Notes under the pieces: generated by a model
What the model saw: only the letters and a program-made list of their open reading frames with translations
Database searches by the model: none
What the model was told of the DNA's origin: nothing
Assembly (NCBI RefSeq): GCF_902498065.1
Contig: NZ_CABVIR010000001.1
Location: 744,001 to 808,000 of the forward strand
Direction of reading: 5' to 3'
Length of the DNA stretch: 64,000 nt
From: Pseudomonas fluorescens
GTDB taxonomy: Bacteria > Pseudomonadota > Gammaproteobacteria > Pseudomonadales > Pseudomonadaceae
Shown here: piece by piece, positions 1 to 7,423 of the stretch
How the letters are laid out: each line of letters begins with the position of its first letter
How positions within the stretch are numbered: position 1 is the stretch's first letter
Translations under genes and position numbers: made by a program

Positions 1-624
1 GATCGCCTGGACATTGTCTGGGTGCACGACATCGCGCAGGATTTCTACGGTGATCAATGGCTGGAATACTTCAATCAGGCCCGTATCGGCGCTTTCAAAG
101 TGCTGACCCGTTTGCGCGAAGAAGGCGTGATCAAGGGTTGGGGACTGGGGGTGAACAAAGTGGAACCGTGCGAATTGACCCTCGATCTGACCGAAGCCCA
201 ACCAGACGGTTTTCTGCTGGCGGGGCGCTACACGCTGCTCGACCACGACCGTGCCTTGCAACGCCTGATGGACGCCGCGCTGGCGCAGAACGTCGAGATC
301 GTCGTCGGCGGACCCTACAGCTCGGGCATCCTGGCCGGCGGCGCGCACTTCGAATACCAGAAGGCCAGCCCGGCGATCATCCATAAAGTCGAGCAGATCA
401 AAGGTATCGCAGCGGCTCACGGGGTCGACATCAAGGCCGCCGCGTTGCAGTTCTCCCTGGCTAACCCGGCGGTTGCCGCGGTGATTCCAGGTTCCAGCCG
501 TCCGCAGCGGATTGCCGAAGACGTGGCCGCGTTGTCGGCGGTGATTCCCGCTGCGTTCTGGCAAGCCATGCGCGAAGCGAAACTGGTGTCCGAACGCGCT
601 CCATTACCCATCGCAGGAGTTTGA
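1..624 (+). CDS. Aldo/keto reductase, 3' part (5' end outside window)
   Basis: The reading frame is open from base 1, so this is the C-terminal ~207 residues of a longer protein. The visible part follows the aldo/keto reductase barrel of the D-threo-aldose/pyridoxal dehydrogenase group: a VWVHD strand, a GWGLGVN segment, then the C-terminal NADPH-binding stretch ending in AAVIPGSSRPQRIAEDVAAL, which contacts the 2'-phosphate in this family. It probably reduces or oxidises a sugar or aldehyde with NADP(H) in the cytoplasm; the substrate cannot be read from sequence. An SDR gene follows 2 bases after the stop, so the two are very likely co-transcribed. The catalytic Asp-Tyr-Lys part lies outside the window. 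Confidence 0.88.
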   Translation, partial: DRLDIVWVHDIAQDFYGDQWLEYFNQARIGAFKVLTRLREEGVIKGWGLGVNKVEPCELTLDLTEAQPDGFLLAGRYTLLDHDRALQRLMDAALAQNVEIVVGGPYSSGILAGGAHFEYQKASPAIIHKVEQIKGIAAAHGVDIKAAALQFSLANPAVAAVIPGSSRPQRIAEDVAALSAVIPAAFWQAMREAKLVSERAPLPIAGV

Positions 625-626
625 GC

Positions 627-1424
627 ATGAAGATCGATCTGACGGGGAAACTCGCCATTGTCAGCGGCAGCACCGCCGGCATTGGCCTGGGTATCAGCAA
701 GGCGCTGGCCGAGTCCGGTGCCACGGTGGTGGTGATCGGCCGCGAGACGACCAAGGTCGAGCAAGCGCTGGCAAGCATTCGCCAGAGCGTGCCGGGCGCG
801 CAACTGCGTGGCCTGACGGCGGACCTCGGCACCGCCGAAGGGGCCGAGCAGTTGTTCGCCGCCGAGCCACGAGCAGACATTCTGGTGAACAACCTCGGAA
901 TCTTTAACGAGGTGGATTTCTTCGACACGCCAGACAGCGAATGGACGCGGTTTTATGAGGTCAACGTGATCTCCGGTGTGCGTCTGTCGCGGCATTATGT
1001 GCCGGAGATGGTCAAGCAGGGCTGGGGCCGGGTGATTTTCCTGTCCTCGGAATCCGGGATCGCGATCCCGGCAGACATGCTCAACTACGGCGTGACCAAA
1101 AGCGCTAACCTCGCGGTGTCTCATGGTTTGGCCAAACGGCTGGCGGGTACTGGCGTGACGGTCAATGCGATCCTGCCGGGGCCGACCCTGACCGATGGCC
1201 TGGAGCAGATGCTCAAGGACGCCACGGCCGAATCGGGGCGCAGTGTGCGCGAAGAGGCCGATGCGTTTGTGCGCAAGGCCCGGCCGACGTCGATCATCCA
1301 GCGCGTGGCGGACGTCGAGGAAGTCGCGAACCTGGTGGCTTACATCGCTTCGCCGTTGTCCTCGGCTACTACGGGCGCGGCATTGCGTGTGGACGGTGGC
1401 GTGGTCGACAGCCTGGCGATCTGA
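627..1424 (+). CDS. SDR family NAD(P)-dependent oxidoreductase
   Basis: Classical short-chain dehydrogenase/reductase of 265 residues. The nucleotide-binding motif SGSTAGIGLGISKALAESG lies near residues 13-31, NNLGI (the NNAG equivalent) around 90, the catalytic Ser in FLSSESG and the Tyr-Lys pair in YGVTKSAN around 155-162; the C-terminus ends in the usual VDGGVVDS. An upstream in-frame TTG exists, but the ATG at 627 has CAGGAG 8 bases before it and is chosen. It follows the aldo/keto reductase by 2 bases and precedes an SRPBCC gene by 27, suggesting a three-gene oxidation/reduction operon. Substrate unknown. Confidence 0.9.
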   Translation: MKIDLTGKLAIVSGSTAGIGLGISKALAESGATVVVIGRETTKVEQALASIRQSVPGAQLRGLTADLGTAEGAEQLFAAEPRADILVNNLGIFNEVDFFDTPDSEWTRFYEVNVISGVRLSRHYVPEMVKQGWGRVIFLSSESGIAIPADMLNYGVTKSANLAVSHGLAKRLAGTGVTVNAILPGPTLTDGLEQMLKDATAESGRSVREEADAFVRKARPTSIIQRVADVEEVANLVAYIASPLSSATTGAALRVDGGVVDSLAI

Positions 1425-1451
1425 ATTTTTTTGCTTGAGAGAGAGGACTAC

Positions 1452-1862
1452 ATGGCAACTGCATCAGCATTTATCGATATCCCGGCTTCGACCGACAGCG
1501 TTTGGCAATTGATTGGCGGCTTCAATTCGCTGCCGGACTGGCTGCCGTTCATTCCCAAAAGTGAACTGAGCGAAGGCGGGCGTGTGCGCAGTCTGCAAAC
1601 GGCCGATGGCGCAGTGGTGGTGGAACGGCTTGAGTCGTTTGATAACGCCGGGAAGACGTACAGCTACTCGATTGTGCAGGCACCGTTTCCGGCGACGGAT
1701 TATCTGGCGACGATCCGCGTCGAAGCACGAGGCGAGGGTGCCCGGGTGACGTGGTCGGGTCGGTTTGCGCCGGTGGGTGTGAGTGAGGAAGAAGTGGCGG
1801 CGCTGTTTGCCGGCATTTATCAGGGTGGTCTTGAGGCTTTACGGGCAAACTACCCCGCCTGA
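1452..1862 (+). CDS. SRPBCC (START-like) family protein
   Basis: Protein of 136 residues with the fold signature of polyketide-cyclase/START-like proteins: an N-terminal beta strand ending in IDIPASTDSVWQLIG, the FNSLPDWLPFI segment, and a C-terminal helix beginning EEEVAALFAGIYQGGLEAL. Such proteins bind small hydrophobic ligands; no catalytic residue can be assigned. Start chosen at the ATG preceded by a purine-rich GAGAGAGAGGA ribosome site rather than an upstream TTG. It is the last gene of the reductase operon and is followed by a REP palindrome pair. Confidence 0.85.
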   Translation: MATASAFIDIPASTDSVWQLIGGFNSLPDWLPFIPKSELSEGGRVRSLQTADGAVVVERLESFDNAGKTYSYSIVQAPFPATDYLATIRVEARGEGARVTWSGRFAPVGVSEEEVAALFAGIYQGGLEALRANYPA

Positions 1863-1875
1863 TTTCGCCATCAAT

Positions 1876-1970
1876 CCCTGTGGGAGCGGGCTTGCCCGCG
1901 ATGGCGGAGTGTCGGGCAGTATAATTTTGTCTGTCCGGTCGCTATCCCGGGCAAGCCCGCTCCCACAGGT
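1876..1970. repeat. REP palindrome pair
   Basis: Two inverted copies of a REP unit: CCTGTGGGAGCGGGCTTGCC followed by CGCG, and about 40 bases later its reverse complement GGCAAGCCCGCTCCCACAGG. It sits between the SRPBCC gene and the convergent sensor kinase gene. Related units occur at several other intergenic sites in this window. No REP-associated (RAYT) transposase gene is seen. Confidence 0.85.
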
Positions 1971-1995
1971 TTTGTATCAGTTCAGGAGATCCGGG

Positions 1996-3390
1996 TCAGG
2001 TCTGGGTAATCAGGTTCTGCCGGCAGTCGAGCAGCAACCGTGCGCCGCCCAATTCGCTTTCACCCACCTCAAGCGTAAATCCATGCAGGCTGACAATCGC
2101 CGCGACGATCGACAAGCCCAGGCCGAACCCGCTTTGCTGATTGCCACCTTCGGCGCGATAGAAGCGCTGGAATACGGCGTCCCGTTCGGTCGCAGGAATG
2201 CCCGGTCCCGAGTCGAGCACTTCGATCCGCGTATGCCCATTTTCATTGACCCCGCGCAAAATCACCTCGCCGCCCGGCGGTGTGAATTTGATGGAATTGC
2301 TCAACAGGTTCGCCACGGCTTCGAACAACAGCGCCCGATCACCGTTCAGCGCCGGCAGTGATTCGGGCAATTGCAGCTTGAAAACCAGCTCATCTTCCTC
2401 CGCCAGCGGCAGATAAAAGTCGTGCAGTTCCTGCAACAACGGCAGCGGATCCAGCTGCACAAACCCCGAACGCCGCTGCCGATCCTCCAGCTCGGAAATC
2501 CGCAGCAACCCGCGAAAACGCGCCATCAGCGTATCCGCTTCAGCGAGCACCGAATCGAGTTGTGTCGCTTCTGCCGACCCTTCGCCAGCCTGTTGCTGCA
2601 TGCGGTACAACTGCGCCCGCAAGCGGGTCAGCGGCGTGCGCAAGTCGTGTGCAATGTTGTCGCACACACCCTTGACCTCGTTCATCAAGCGCTCGATGCG
2701 TTCGAGCATGGCGTTGACGATGGCGGCGAGCATGTCCAGTTCGTCACGGCGATCAGACAGCGGCAAACGTCGGGTCAGGTCGCCGGCGACGATGGCCTCG
2801 GCACTGGCCTGAATCCCGCGAATGCGTCGCAGCGGTCGACGGCGCAACAGGTGCCATCCGACGATGCCCGGCAAAATGGTCAGGGTCACGCCCCAGAACA
2901 ACGCGTGGAGGATGATGCGGGTCACGGCGAACAGTGAACCGTTGTCACGCACCAGAATCAGCCAGCGACCGTCCGGCGTCTGGGTCGCCACCGCGTCGCA
3001 ACTGTCGGCGGGCAGCGTCGGGTCGTCGGAGTCGGCGCAGTCGCTGAGCATGTGGATCTTGCCGTCCAGCGGCAAACCTTTGGGAATGTGGCGCAGGGCA
3101 CCGCTGAGGTAGTGATGCTCGGCATCGAACAGGCCATAGGCATCGATGCCGCGAATGTCGAAAGTCATGCTGACGGCGAGGGCGTCCACCAGTTGTTCGC
3201 CGGAAAAACGCGAGAACAAATGCTGACGTTGCATTAGCGAGTGCTTGGCCAGGTTGTCCAGATAGGTGGACACCTCGTAATACATGACCCCCATGAGAAT
3301 CCCGCTCCAGAGCACGAACAGCGAGCTGTAGAGCGCCAGCAACCGACTGCTGGACGAACGCCAGCCTTTAGAGGGGTTCGGCAATGACAT
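1996..3390 (-). CDS. Sensor histidine kinase
   Basis: Inner-membrane histidine kinase of 464 residues. TM1 is about residues 15-38, a periplasmic loop of ~115 residues follows, TM2 about 158-180, HAMP about 182-236, then the HisKA H-box NIAHDLRTPLTRLR with the phospho-acceptor His near 248. The ATPase domain shows the N-box (ANLLSNSIKFTP), G1 (DSGPGIP) and G2 (GFGLGLSI). It overlaps the response-regulator gene upstream by 23 bases, so the pair is a translationally coupled two-component system. The periplasmic loop has two Cys near 118 and 131 that could form a disulfide. The signal sensed is not evident. Confidence 0.93.
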   Translation of the reverse strand: MSLPNPSKGWRSSSSRLLALYSSLFVLWSGILMGVMYYEVSTYLDNLAKHSLMQRQHLFSRFSGEQLVDALAVSMTFDIRGIDAYGLFDAEHHYLSGALRHIPKGLPLDGKIHMLSDCADSDDPTLPADSCDAVATQTPDGRWLILVRDNGSLFAVTRIILHALFWGVTLTILPGIVGWHLLRRRPLRRIRGIQASAEAIVAGDLTRRLPLSDRRDELDMLAAIVNAMLERIERLMNEVKGVCDNIAHDLRTPLTRLRAQLYRMQQQAGEGSAEATQLDSVLAEADTLMARFRGLLRISELEDRQRRSGFVQLDPLPLLQELHDFYLPLAEEDELVFKLQLPESLPALNGDRALLFEAVANLLSNSIKFTPPGGEVILRGVNENGHTRIEVLDSGPGIPATERDAVFQRFYRAEGGNQQSGFGLGLSIVAAIVSLHGFTLEVGESELGGARLLLDCRQNLITQT

Positions 3391-4051
3391 AACCCGAGCC
3401 TCGCACGGTCCGAATCAGTGGGACATTGCCGGGCGGGTCGATCTTTTTGCGCAGGCGGCCGATGTGCACGTCGATCAGGTTGGTGCCGGGGTCGAAGTGA
3501 TAACCCCAGACCTCTTCGAAAATCATCATCCGCGAGAGAATCTGGCCGGTGTTGCGCATCAGGAATTCCAGCAGCTTGTACTCGGTGGGCAACAGCGTCA
3601 GCAGTTGACCGTCGCGGCTGGCCTCGTGGCTGATCAGATTCAGTTCCAGGTCCGCCACCCGCAACGTGGTGGCCTGGGCGGTCACGGTGTTCTGCCGGCG
3701 CAGCAGCACTTCGACCCGGGCGGCCATTTCATCCGTGGCAAACGGTTTGGTCAGGTAATCGTCACCGCCGGCACGCAATCCGCGCACGCGTTCATCGACA
3801 TCGGAGAGGGCGCTGATCATCAGGATCGGCGTCGCCACGCCCATGGTTCGCAGTGTGGTGACGATCGCCAGGCCATCGAGCTCGGGCAACATGCGGTCGA
3901 GGGTGATCAAGTCGTAATTGCCGCTGACCGCGCGCTCAAGTCCTTCGCGACCATTGTCGACCCAATCCACGTCGAGCCCGTGGCTGCTCAATTCGGCGAC
4001 GATCTCCCGGGCGGTCACGGCGTCGTCTTCGATGGTCAAGATGCGGGTCAT
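3368..4051 (-). CDS. OmpR-family response regulator
   Basis: Response regulator of 227 residues. The receiver domain has the acidic pocket EDD at residues 8-10, phospho-acceptor Asp52 in LITLDRMLP and Lys102 in YLTKPF. A winged-helix Trans_reg_C domain fills the C-terminal ~95 residues (LLPTEYKLLEFLMRN, DVHIGRLRKKID, RGSGYVI). It is the first gene of a two-gene operon with the overlapping sensor kinase and presumably is phosphorylated by it. Target genes unknown; nothing adjacent stands out as a dedicated target. Confidence 0.93.
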   Translation of the reverse strand: MTRILTIEDDAVTAREIVAELSSHGLDVDWVDNGREGLERAVSGNYDLITLDRMLPELDGLAIVTTLRTMGVATPILMISALSDVDERVRGLRAGGDDYLTKPFATDEMAARVEVLLRRQNTVTAQATTLRVADLELNLISHEASRDGQLLTLLPTEYKLLEFLMRNTGQILSRMMIFEEVWGYHFDPGTNLIDVHIGRLRKKIDPPGNVPLIRTVRGSGYVIAEPL

Positions 4052-4199
4052 AGGGCGGACCTGATAGTCAGTTCAAGGCAAGTGTGTGGGCATTCTGCCA
4101 AGAAATGCCGGTGACTTTTTAAATTAACTTTCATGTGGCTCATGGGGCGGCCCGGAACGTTGATATCATATGGCCATAACCTTGAAAGGGAGTTCGACT

Positions 4200-4535
4200 G
4201 TGCGCACTTTGATTTGCCGTGTCGGGATGCCGATTGTTGTGTTGTTGCTGTACGTCATCAGCAGTAGTGCCTGGGCGGGTAACACGCCGTGTTCAGGAAA
4301 GAAGGGCGGTATCGATCGCTGTGATGGCGACCTGTTTGTGTGTAATGACGGCTCTATCAGCGCTTCGAAGAAAAGCTGCTCGGCTCGTTATGGCGAATCA
4401 AGCCAGGCTCGCCCGCAAACCTTATTGCAGAGCGCCGATGGCTGCGCCTGCGGTTCGGGGTCGTTTTGCACTGGCCCGAGAGGCGGGGTGTATTGCCTGA
4501 CACCCAGCGGTAACAAGAGCTACAAGCGCAAGTAG
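4200..4535 (+). CDS. Secreted small cysteine-rich protein, unknown function
   Basis: Predicted 111-residue protein from a GTG start. An in-frame ATG lies 30 bases upstream, but the GTG has AAAGGGAG at the right distance and gives a clean signal peptide (VRTLICRVGMPIVVLLL...SAWA, cleavage before GNTPC). The mature part carries eight cysteines (TPC, DRC, FVC, KSC, CAC, FC, YC), an even number suited to disulfides in the periplasm or outside the cell. I do not recognise the family; similar small Cys-rich exported proteins occur in other Proteobacteria without assigned role. Confidence 0.75.
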   Translation: MRTLICRVGMPIVVLLLYVISSSAWAGNTPCSGKKGGIDRCDGDLFVCNDGSISASKKSCSARYGESSQARPQTLLQSADGCACGSGSFCTGPRGGVYCLTPSGNKSYKRK

Positions 4536-4717
4536 GGCAATGCATAAAACCCGCTGCGATGCGGCCGCTCCTTGCAAAATGCATGGGAATGAGAAGTTCA
4601 AACTTTGTAAATCATTGAAATTTATCTATTTATTGAAAACGGGCGACTGGCACGTTGACTGCAATTCCTCATTTGACGAGTTGTAACAACATCTTTCCTG
4701 CCTGGAGCGACATAACA

Positions 4718-5650
4718 ATGAATAGATCCCCTGATGGTTTCTATCCTGCCGCAGAAGAGTCAAGCACGTTGTCGGGCGTTTCCTGGGGAGCGATTTTCGC
4801 CGGGGCCGCTGCGGCGGCGGCGTTGTCGCTGATCCTGGTGCTGCTCGGTTTCGGATTGGGTTTTTCGGCGGTTTCCCCGTGGGCCCATGAAGGCGTCAGT
4901 GCCAAGGGTTTGGGCGTTTCAACGATTGTCTGGCTGGCCGTTACCCAAATCGTCGCTTCCGGGCTTGGGGGTTACATCGCCGGTCGCCTGCGGGTGAAAT
5001 GGGCGAACATGCATGGCGATGAAGTCTACTTTCGCGACACCGCTCATGGCTTCCTGGCCTGGTGCGTGGCGACCCTGGTGACCGCAACGCTGGTCGTCGG
5101 CTCGGTCAGCAGTATTGTCAGCGGTGGGGTGCAGGCCGGGGCGAGTGTTGTCGGCGGTGCTGCAAGTGTGGCCACGCAAGCGGCGGGCACTGCCGCCGGG
5201 AATACGCCCAGCGATCAATACGGCTATTTCGTCGACAGTCTGTTTCGCGACGATCGTCCCGCAGCCATCAGCGATGACGCGGCGCGTGGCACCGTGACTC
5301 GCATCTTCGTTCGCTCGTTGAGCAACGACGGTCAACTGGCGGCTGAGGACCGTACCTATCTGGCGCAACTGGTGGCGCAACGGACCAACCTGACGCAAGC
5401 GGACGCTGAGCGTCGTGTCGATGAAGTCTATGCCGCTGCGCATAAAGCCGTGGAAGACGCCAAGGTAGCCGCGAGACAAGCGGCCGACACCGCAGCAAAA
5501 GTGGCGGCCATGACGGCGTTGTGGATGTTCGTGGCACTGTTGATCGGCGCGTTCTTCGCCAGCTTCGCTGCAACCTTTGGTGGTCGTCGTCGGGATGCGG
5601 TGGTGTATGTCGAATCCGATGCCTATGTCGCCACAGCCCCTATTCGTTAA
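4718..5650 (+). CDS. Inner-membrane protein, unknown function
   Basis: Protein of 310 residues starting at the ATG with CTGGAGCG upstream; an earlier in-frame ATG at 4655 lacks such a site. N-terminal half: a glycine/alanine-rich TM at about 22-50 (WGAIFAGAAAAAALSLIL), a second at about 75-100, and a third around 120-150 (LAWCVATLVTATLVVGSVSS). The middle is hydrophilic and helical (residues ~180-265, with the DAERRVDEVYAAAHKAVEDAK stretch likely coiled coil), followed by a last TM (ALWMFVALLIGAFFASFAATFGG). The topology resembles membrane proteins labelled PhnA-like; I assign no function. A tiny membrane peptide gene follows 15 bases downstream. Confidence 0.85.
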   Translation: MNRSPDGFYPAAEESSTLSGVSWGAIFAGAAAAAALSLILVLLGFGLGFSAVSPWAHEGVSAKGLGVSTIVWLAVTQIVASGLGGYIAGRLRVKWANMHGDEVYFRDTAHGFLAWCVATLVTATLVVGSVSSIVSGGVQAGASVVGGAASVATQAAGTAAGNTPSDQYGYFVDSLFRDDRPAAISDDAARGTVTRIFVRSLSNDGQLAAEDRTYLAQLVAQRTNLTQADAERRVDEVYAAAHKAVEDAKVAARQAADTAAKVAAMTALWMFVALLIGAFFASFAATFGGRRRDAVVYVESDAYVATAPIR

Positions 5651-5665
5651 CCCAGGAGAATTCTC

Positions 5666-5740
5666 ATGCGCTCACTACTGTTGTTTTTTCTCGGTGTACC
5701 GATCCCGATCATCATCCTGATTGCCCTGTTCATGCATTGA
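5666..5740 (+). CDS. 24-residue membrane peptide
   Basis: A 24-codon gene with a strong CAGGAGAA ribosome site 8 bases before the ATG, located 15 bases after the preceding membrane-protein stop and 20 bases before a good terminator. The peptide MRSLLLFFLGVPIPIIILIA continues to LFMH and is almost one hydrophobic helix. The position inside a transcription unit bounded by a terminator, the ribosome site and the composition support a real single-span micro-protein; it would insert in the inner membrane and may partner with the upstream protein (inference). Confidence 0.72.
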   Translation: MRSLLLFFLGVPIPIIILIALFMH

Positions 5741-5760
5741 TCCGCTGAGGTCCATGCCTG

Positions 5761-5794
5761 CGCCGCTTCTGCCTTGGGTAGAAGCGGCGTTTTT
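5761..5794 (+). terminator. Rho-independent terminator
   Basis: CGCCGCTTCT, a 10-base loop, then AGAAGCGGCG and a run of five T. It ends the membrane protein/micro-protein unit before the convergent glutathione transferase gene. Confidence 0.9.
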
Positions 5795-5834
5795 GCGAGC
5801 GCCACCGGGAGCAGGTCAGGCGCAACACATCCAT

Positions 5835-6446
5835 CTACTCAATCGGTGTACTCATAAACGCCTCAAGCCCCTCGGCATACGCGGTAAACGCGCTGATCTG
5901 CGGAAACTGCCGGGCGTCCACCTGATCAGGCACGACCAGGTTGGTAAAGCTCCAGGCCACCGCCAACGTAATTCCGGCCTGATCAATCGAACCATCGACC
6001 TTCAACGGGTGCAATTCCAGCTCCCGTTCCAGCGCCGAATACGCCGCCGCCAATTGCCCCTCGACCCGCTCCACCCATGGCTCGAACTGAATTTCTGCGG
6101 GCCGCAGGTTGCGTTCGTAATAAAGCTGCACCGATTTCTCGCAGGCTGCCAACGCCAGGCCGATCAGGCGCAACGAACGCAGGCGTTGAGGCGGCTCGCC
6201 AGACATCAGGCTGTTACCCGGTCCGGCCAGTACCTCCAGGTAATCGATGATCAACGTCGAGTCGATCAACACCTCGCCGTCATCCAGCACCAGCGTCGGC
6301 GCCTTGACCACCGGGTTGATCTGCTGGAACTGCTCGAAGTGCCGAAACACCGAAACAGATTGGTGATCGAGGTCGATGCCCAGGCGTTTGGCAGTAATGG
6401 CGACCCGCCGTACATAGGGCGAATCCAGCATGCCGATCAGCTTCAT
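5835..6446 (-). CDS. Glutathione S-transferase family protein
   Basis: Protein of 203 residues. The N-terminal thioredoxin-like domain shows a Ser in MLDSPYVRRVAITAK (catalytic position), the cis-Pro in VVKAPTLVLDDG around 55, and the glutathione-binding IDSTLIIDYLE; an all-helical C-terminal domain follows. The start chosen (MKLIGM) has TGAGGAGAGG just upstream, and a longer in-frame start 24 bases earlier lacks this. Monocistronic, convergent with the membrane-protein unit. Likely cytoplasmic conjugation or reduction of electrophiles; specific substrate not readable. Confidence 0.88.
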   Translation of the reverse strand: MKLIGMLDSPYVRRVAITAKRLGIDLDHQSVSVFRHFEQFQQINPVVKAPTLVLDDGEVLIDSTLIIDYLEVLAGPGNSLMSGEPPQRLRSLRLIGLALAACEKSVQLYYERNLRPAEIQFEPWVERVEGQLAAAYSALERELELHPLKVDGSIDQAGITLAVAWSFTNLVVPDQVDARQFPQISAFTAYAEGLEAFMSTPIE

Positions 6447-6819
6447 TGAACCTCTCCTCAAGATTGCCATTTCGGGATGGACAACCTTAGCTGAGGTTCA
6501 CTGCCCTGCAAATGGGTTCAAGAAACACCGTCGTCGAGGCCGTTTGTCTTCTATATACAGCCGCTCGGTTGAATTTCTTGCTATAAACGCACTCCGATAA
6601 TCACCACAAAGACTGCCATAGAGCACTTTTCAGGGCTTTGTCGGACAAATTCGCTGTCTTTTCAGTTGCTGAGGCCTCAAGTCGGCCTTAGACTGCCGCC
6701 CCTCGTAAATTGAGTGCCGGGTGGCGCTTGGAATAAACGGCGCCTTTCCGATGGCCAGACCAGGTCCGCCGGAACGCTCCCTAATTCGCCTTAATGCACG
6801 TTTTTTTATAGAGATATCA
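6447..6819. other. Intergenic region between divergent GST and DksA-like genes
   Basis: About 370 bases without a convincing gene. It must hold the divergent promoters; it is locally AT-rich around 6550-6600 (TATATA, TATAAA), but no pair of -35/-10 boxes with good spacing was convincing by eye. No RNA gene recognised. Confidence 0.5.
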
Positions 6820-7224
6820 ATGACAAAGGACAAGTTGCTGGCCATGCCGGCGGATGACTACATGAATGCCGAGCAACATGCTTTTTTCTCTGAGCTGTTG
6901 CAGAACATGAAAGTCGAAACCCATGAGCGCATCGAACAGAACCGCATCGCCATCGAGAGCCTGGACACCCCAGCCGATCCGGCTGACGCGGCGTCTGTCG
7001 AAGAAGAGCGCACCTGGCTGGTGAACGCGATCGATCGCGACCAGCGCATGCTGCCTCAGTTGGAACAGGCGCTGGAACGCATCAAGGAAGACAGCTTCGG
7101 CTGGTGCGACGACAGCGGCGAGGCCATTGGCCTGAAGCGTCTGCTGATCAGCCCGACCACCAAGTACTGCATCGAAGCGCAAGAGCGTCACGAACAGATC
7201 GACAAGCACCAGCGTCAGGCCTGA
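6820..7224 (+). CDS. DksA/TraR-family RNA polymerase-binding protein with two-Cys finger
   Basis: Protein of 134 residues with the DksA layout: an N-terminal helix, a coiled-coil region (residues ~20-90) carrying the acidic pair in TPADPADAAS at the expected tip position, and a degenerate zinc finger. Classical DksA has CxxC...CxxC; here the pairs read CDDS and CIEA, so only the first Cys of each remains, as in the zinc-independent DksA2 type of P. aeruginosa. DksA proteins bind the secondary channel of RNA polymerase and work with ppGpp. Start at ATG in TCAATGACAAAGGAC; an upstream in-frame ATG at 6721 would add a non-family extension. Unlike P. aeruginosa dksA2 it is not next to zinc genes. 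Confidence 0.85.
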   Translation: MTKDKLLAMPADDYMNAEQHAFFSELLQNMKVETHERIEQNRIAIESLDTPADPADAASVEEERTWLVNAIDRDQRMLPQLEQALERIKEDSFGWCDDSGEAIGLKRLLISPTTKYCIEAQERHEQIDKHQRQA

Positions 7225-7238
7225 TTTCGTAGCGCCCG

Positions 7239-7294
7239 CATCGCGGGCAAGCCTCACTCCTCCAGGAGCAAGGCTTGCCCGCGATGCTTTTTTT
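7239..7294. repeat. REP-type inverted repeat, may act as terminator
   Basis: GCATCGCGGGCAAGCCT, a 16-21 base loop, then AGGCTTGCCCGCGATGC followed by seven T. It shares the GCGGGCAAGCC core with the other REP units of the window; the trailing T run means it may also terminate the DksA-like transcript. Confidence 0.85.
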
Positions 7295-7423
7295 CGTCTG
7301 CGGAAAACCTCGGGCACTTCTATTGATCTGCTTCAACGCCCACTACTAATGGACCATGGATAATGGCCCTGTAGTGGCGTTTAATGCAGTCACAACAATT
7401 AGAAGACGCATGGGGTGACGAAG

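Noticed and set aside
1876..1970. REP pairs considered as insertion-sequence ends
   Set aside because: They are short palindromes without transposase or target duplications; similar units are scattered through all intergenic regions.
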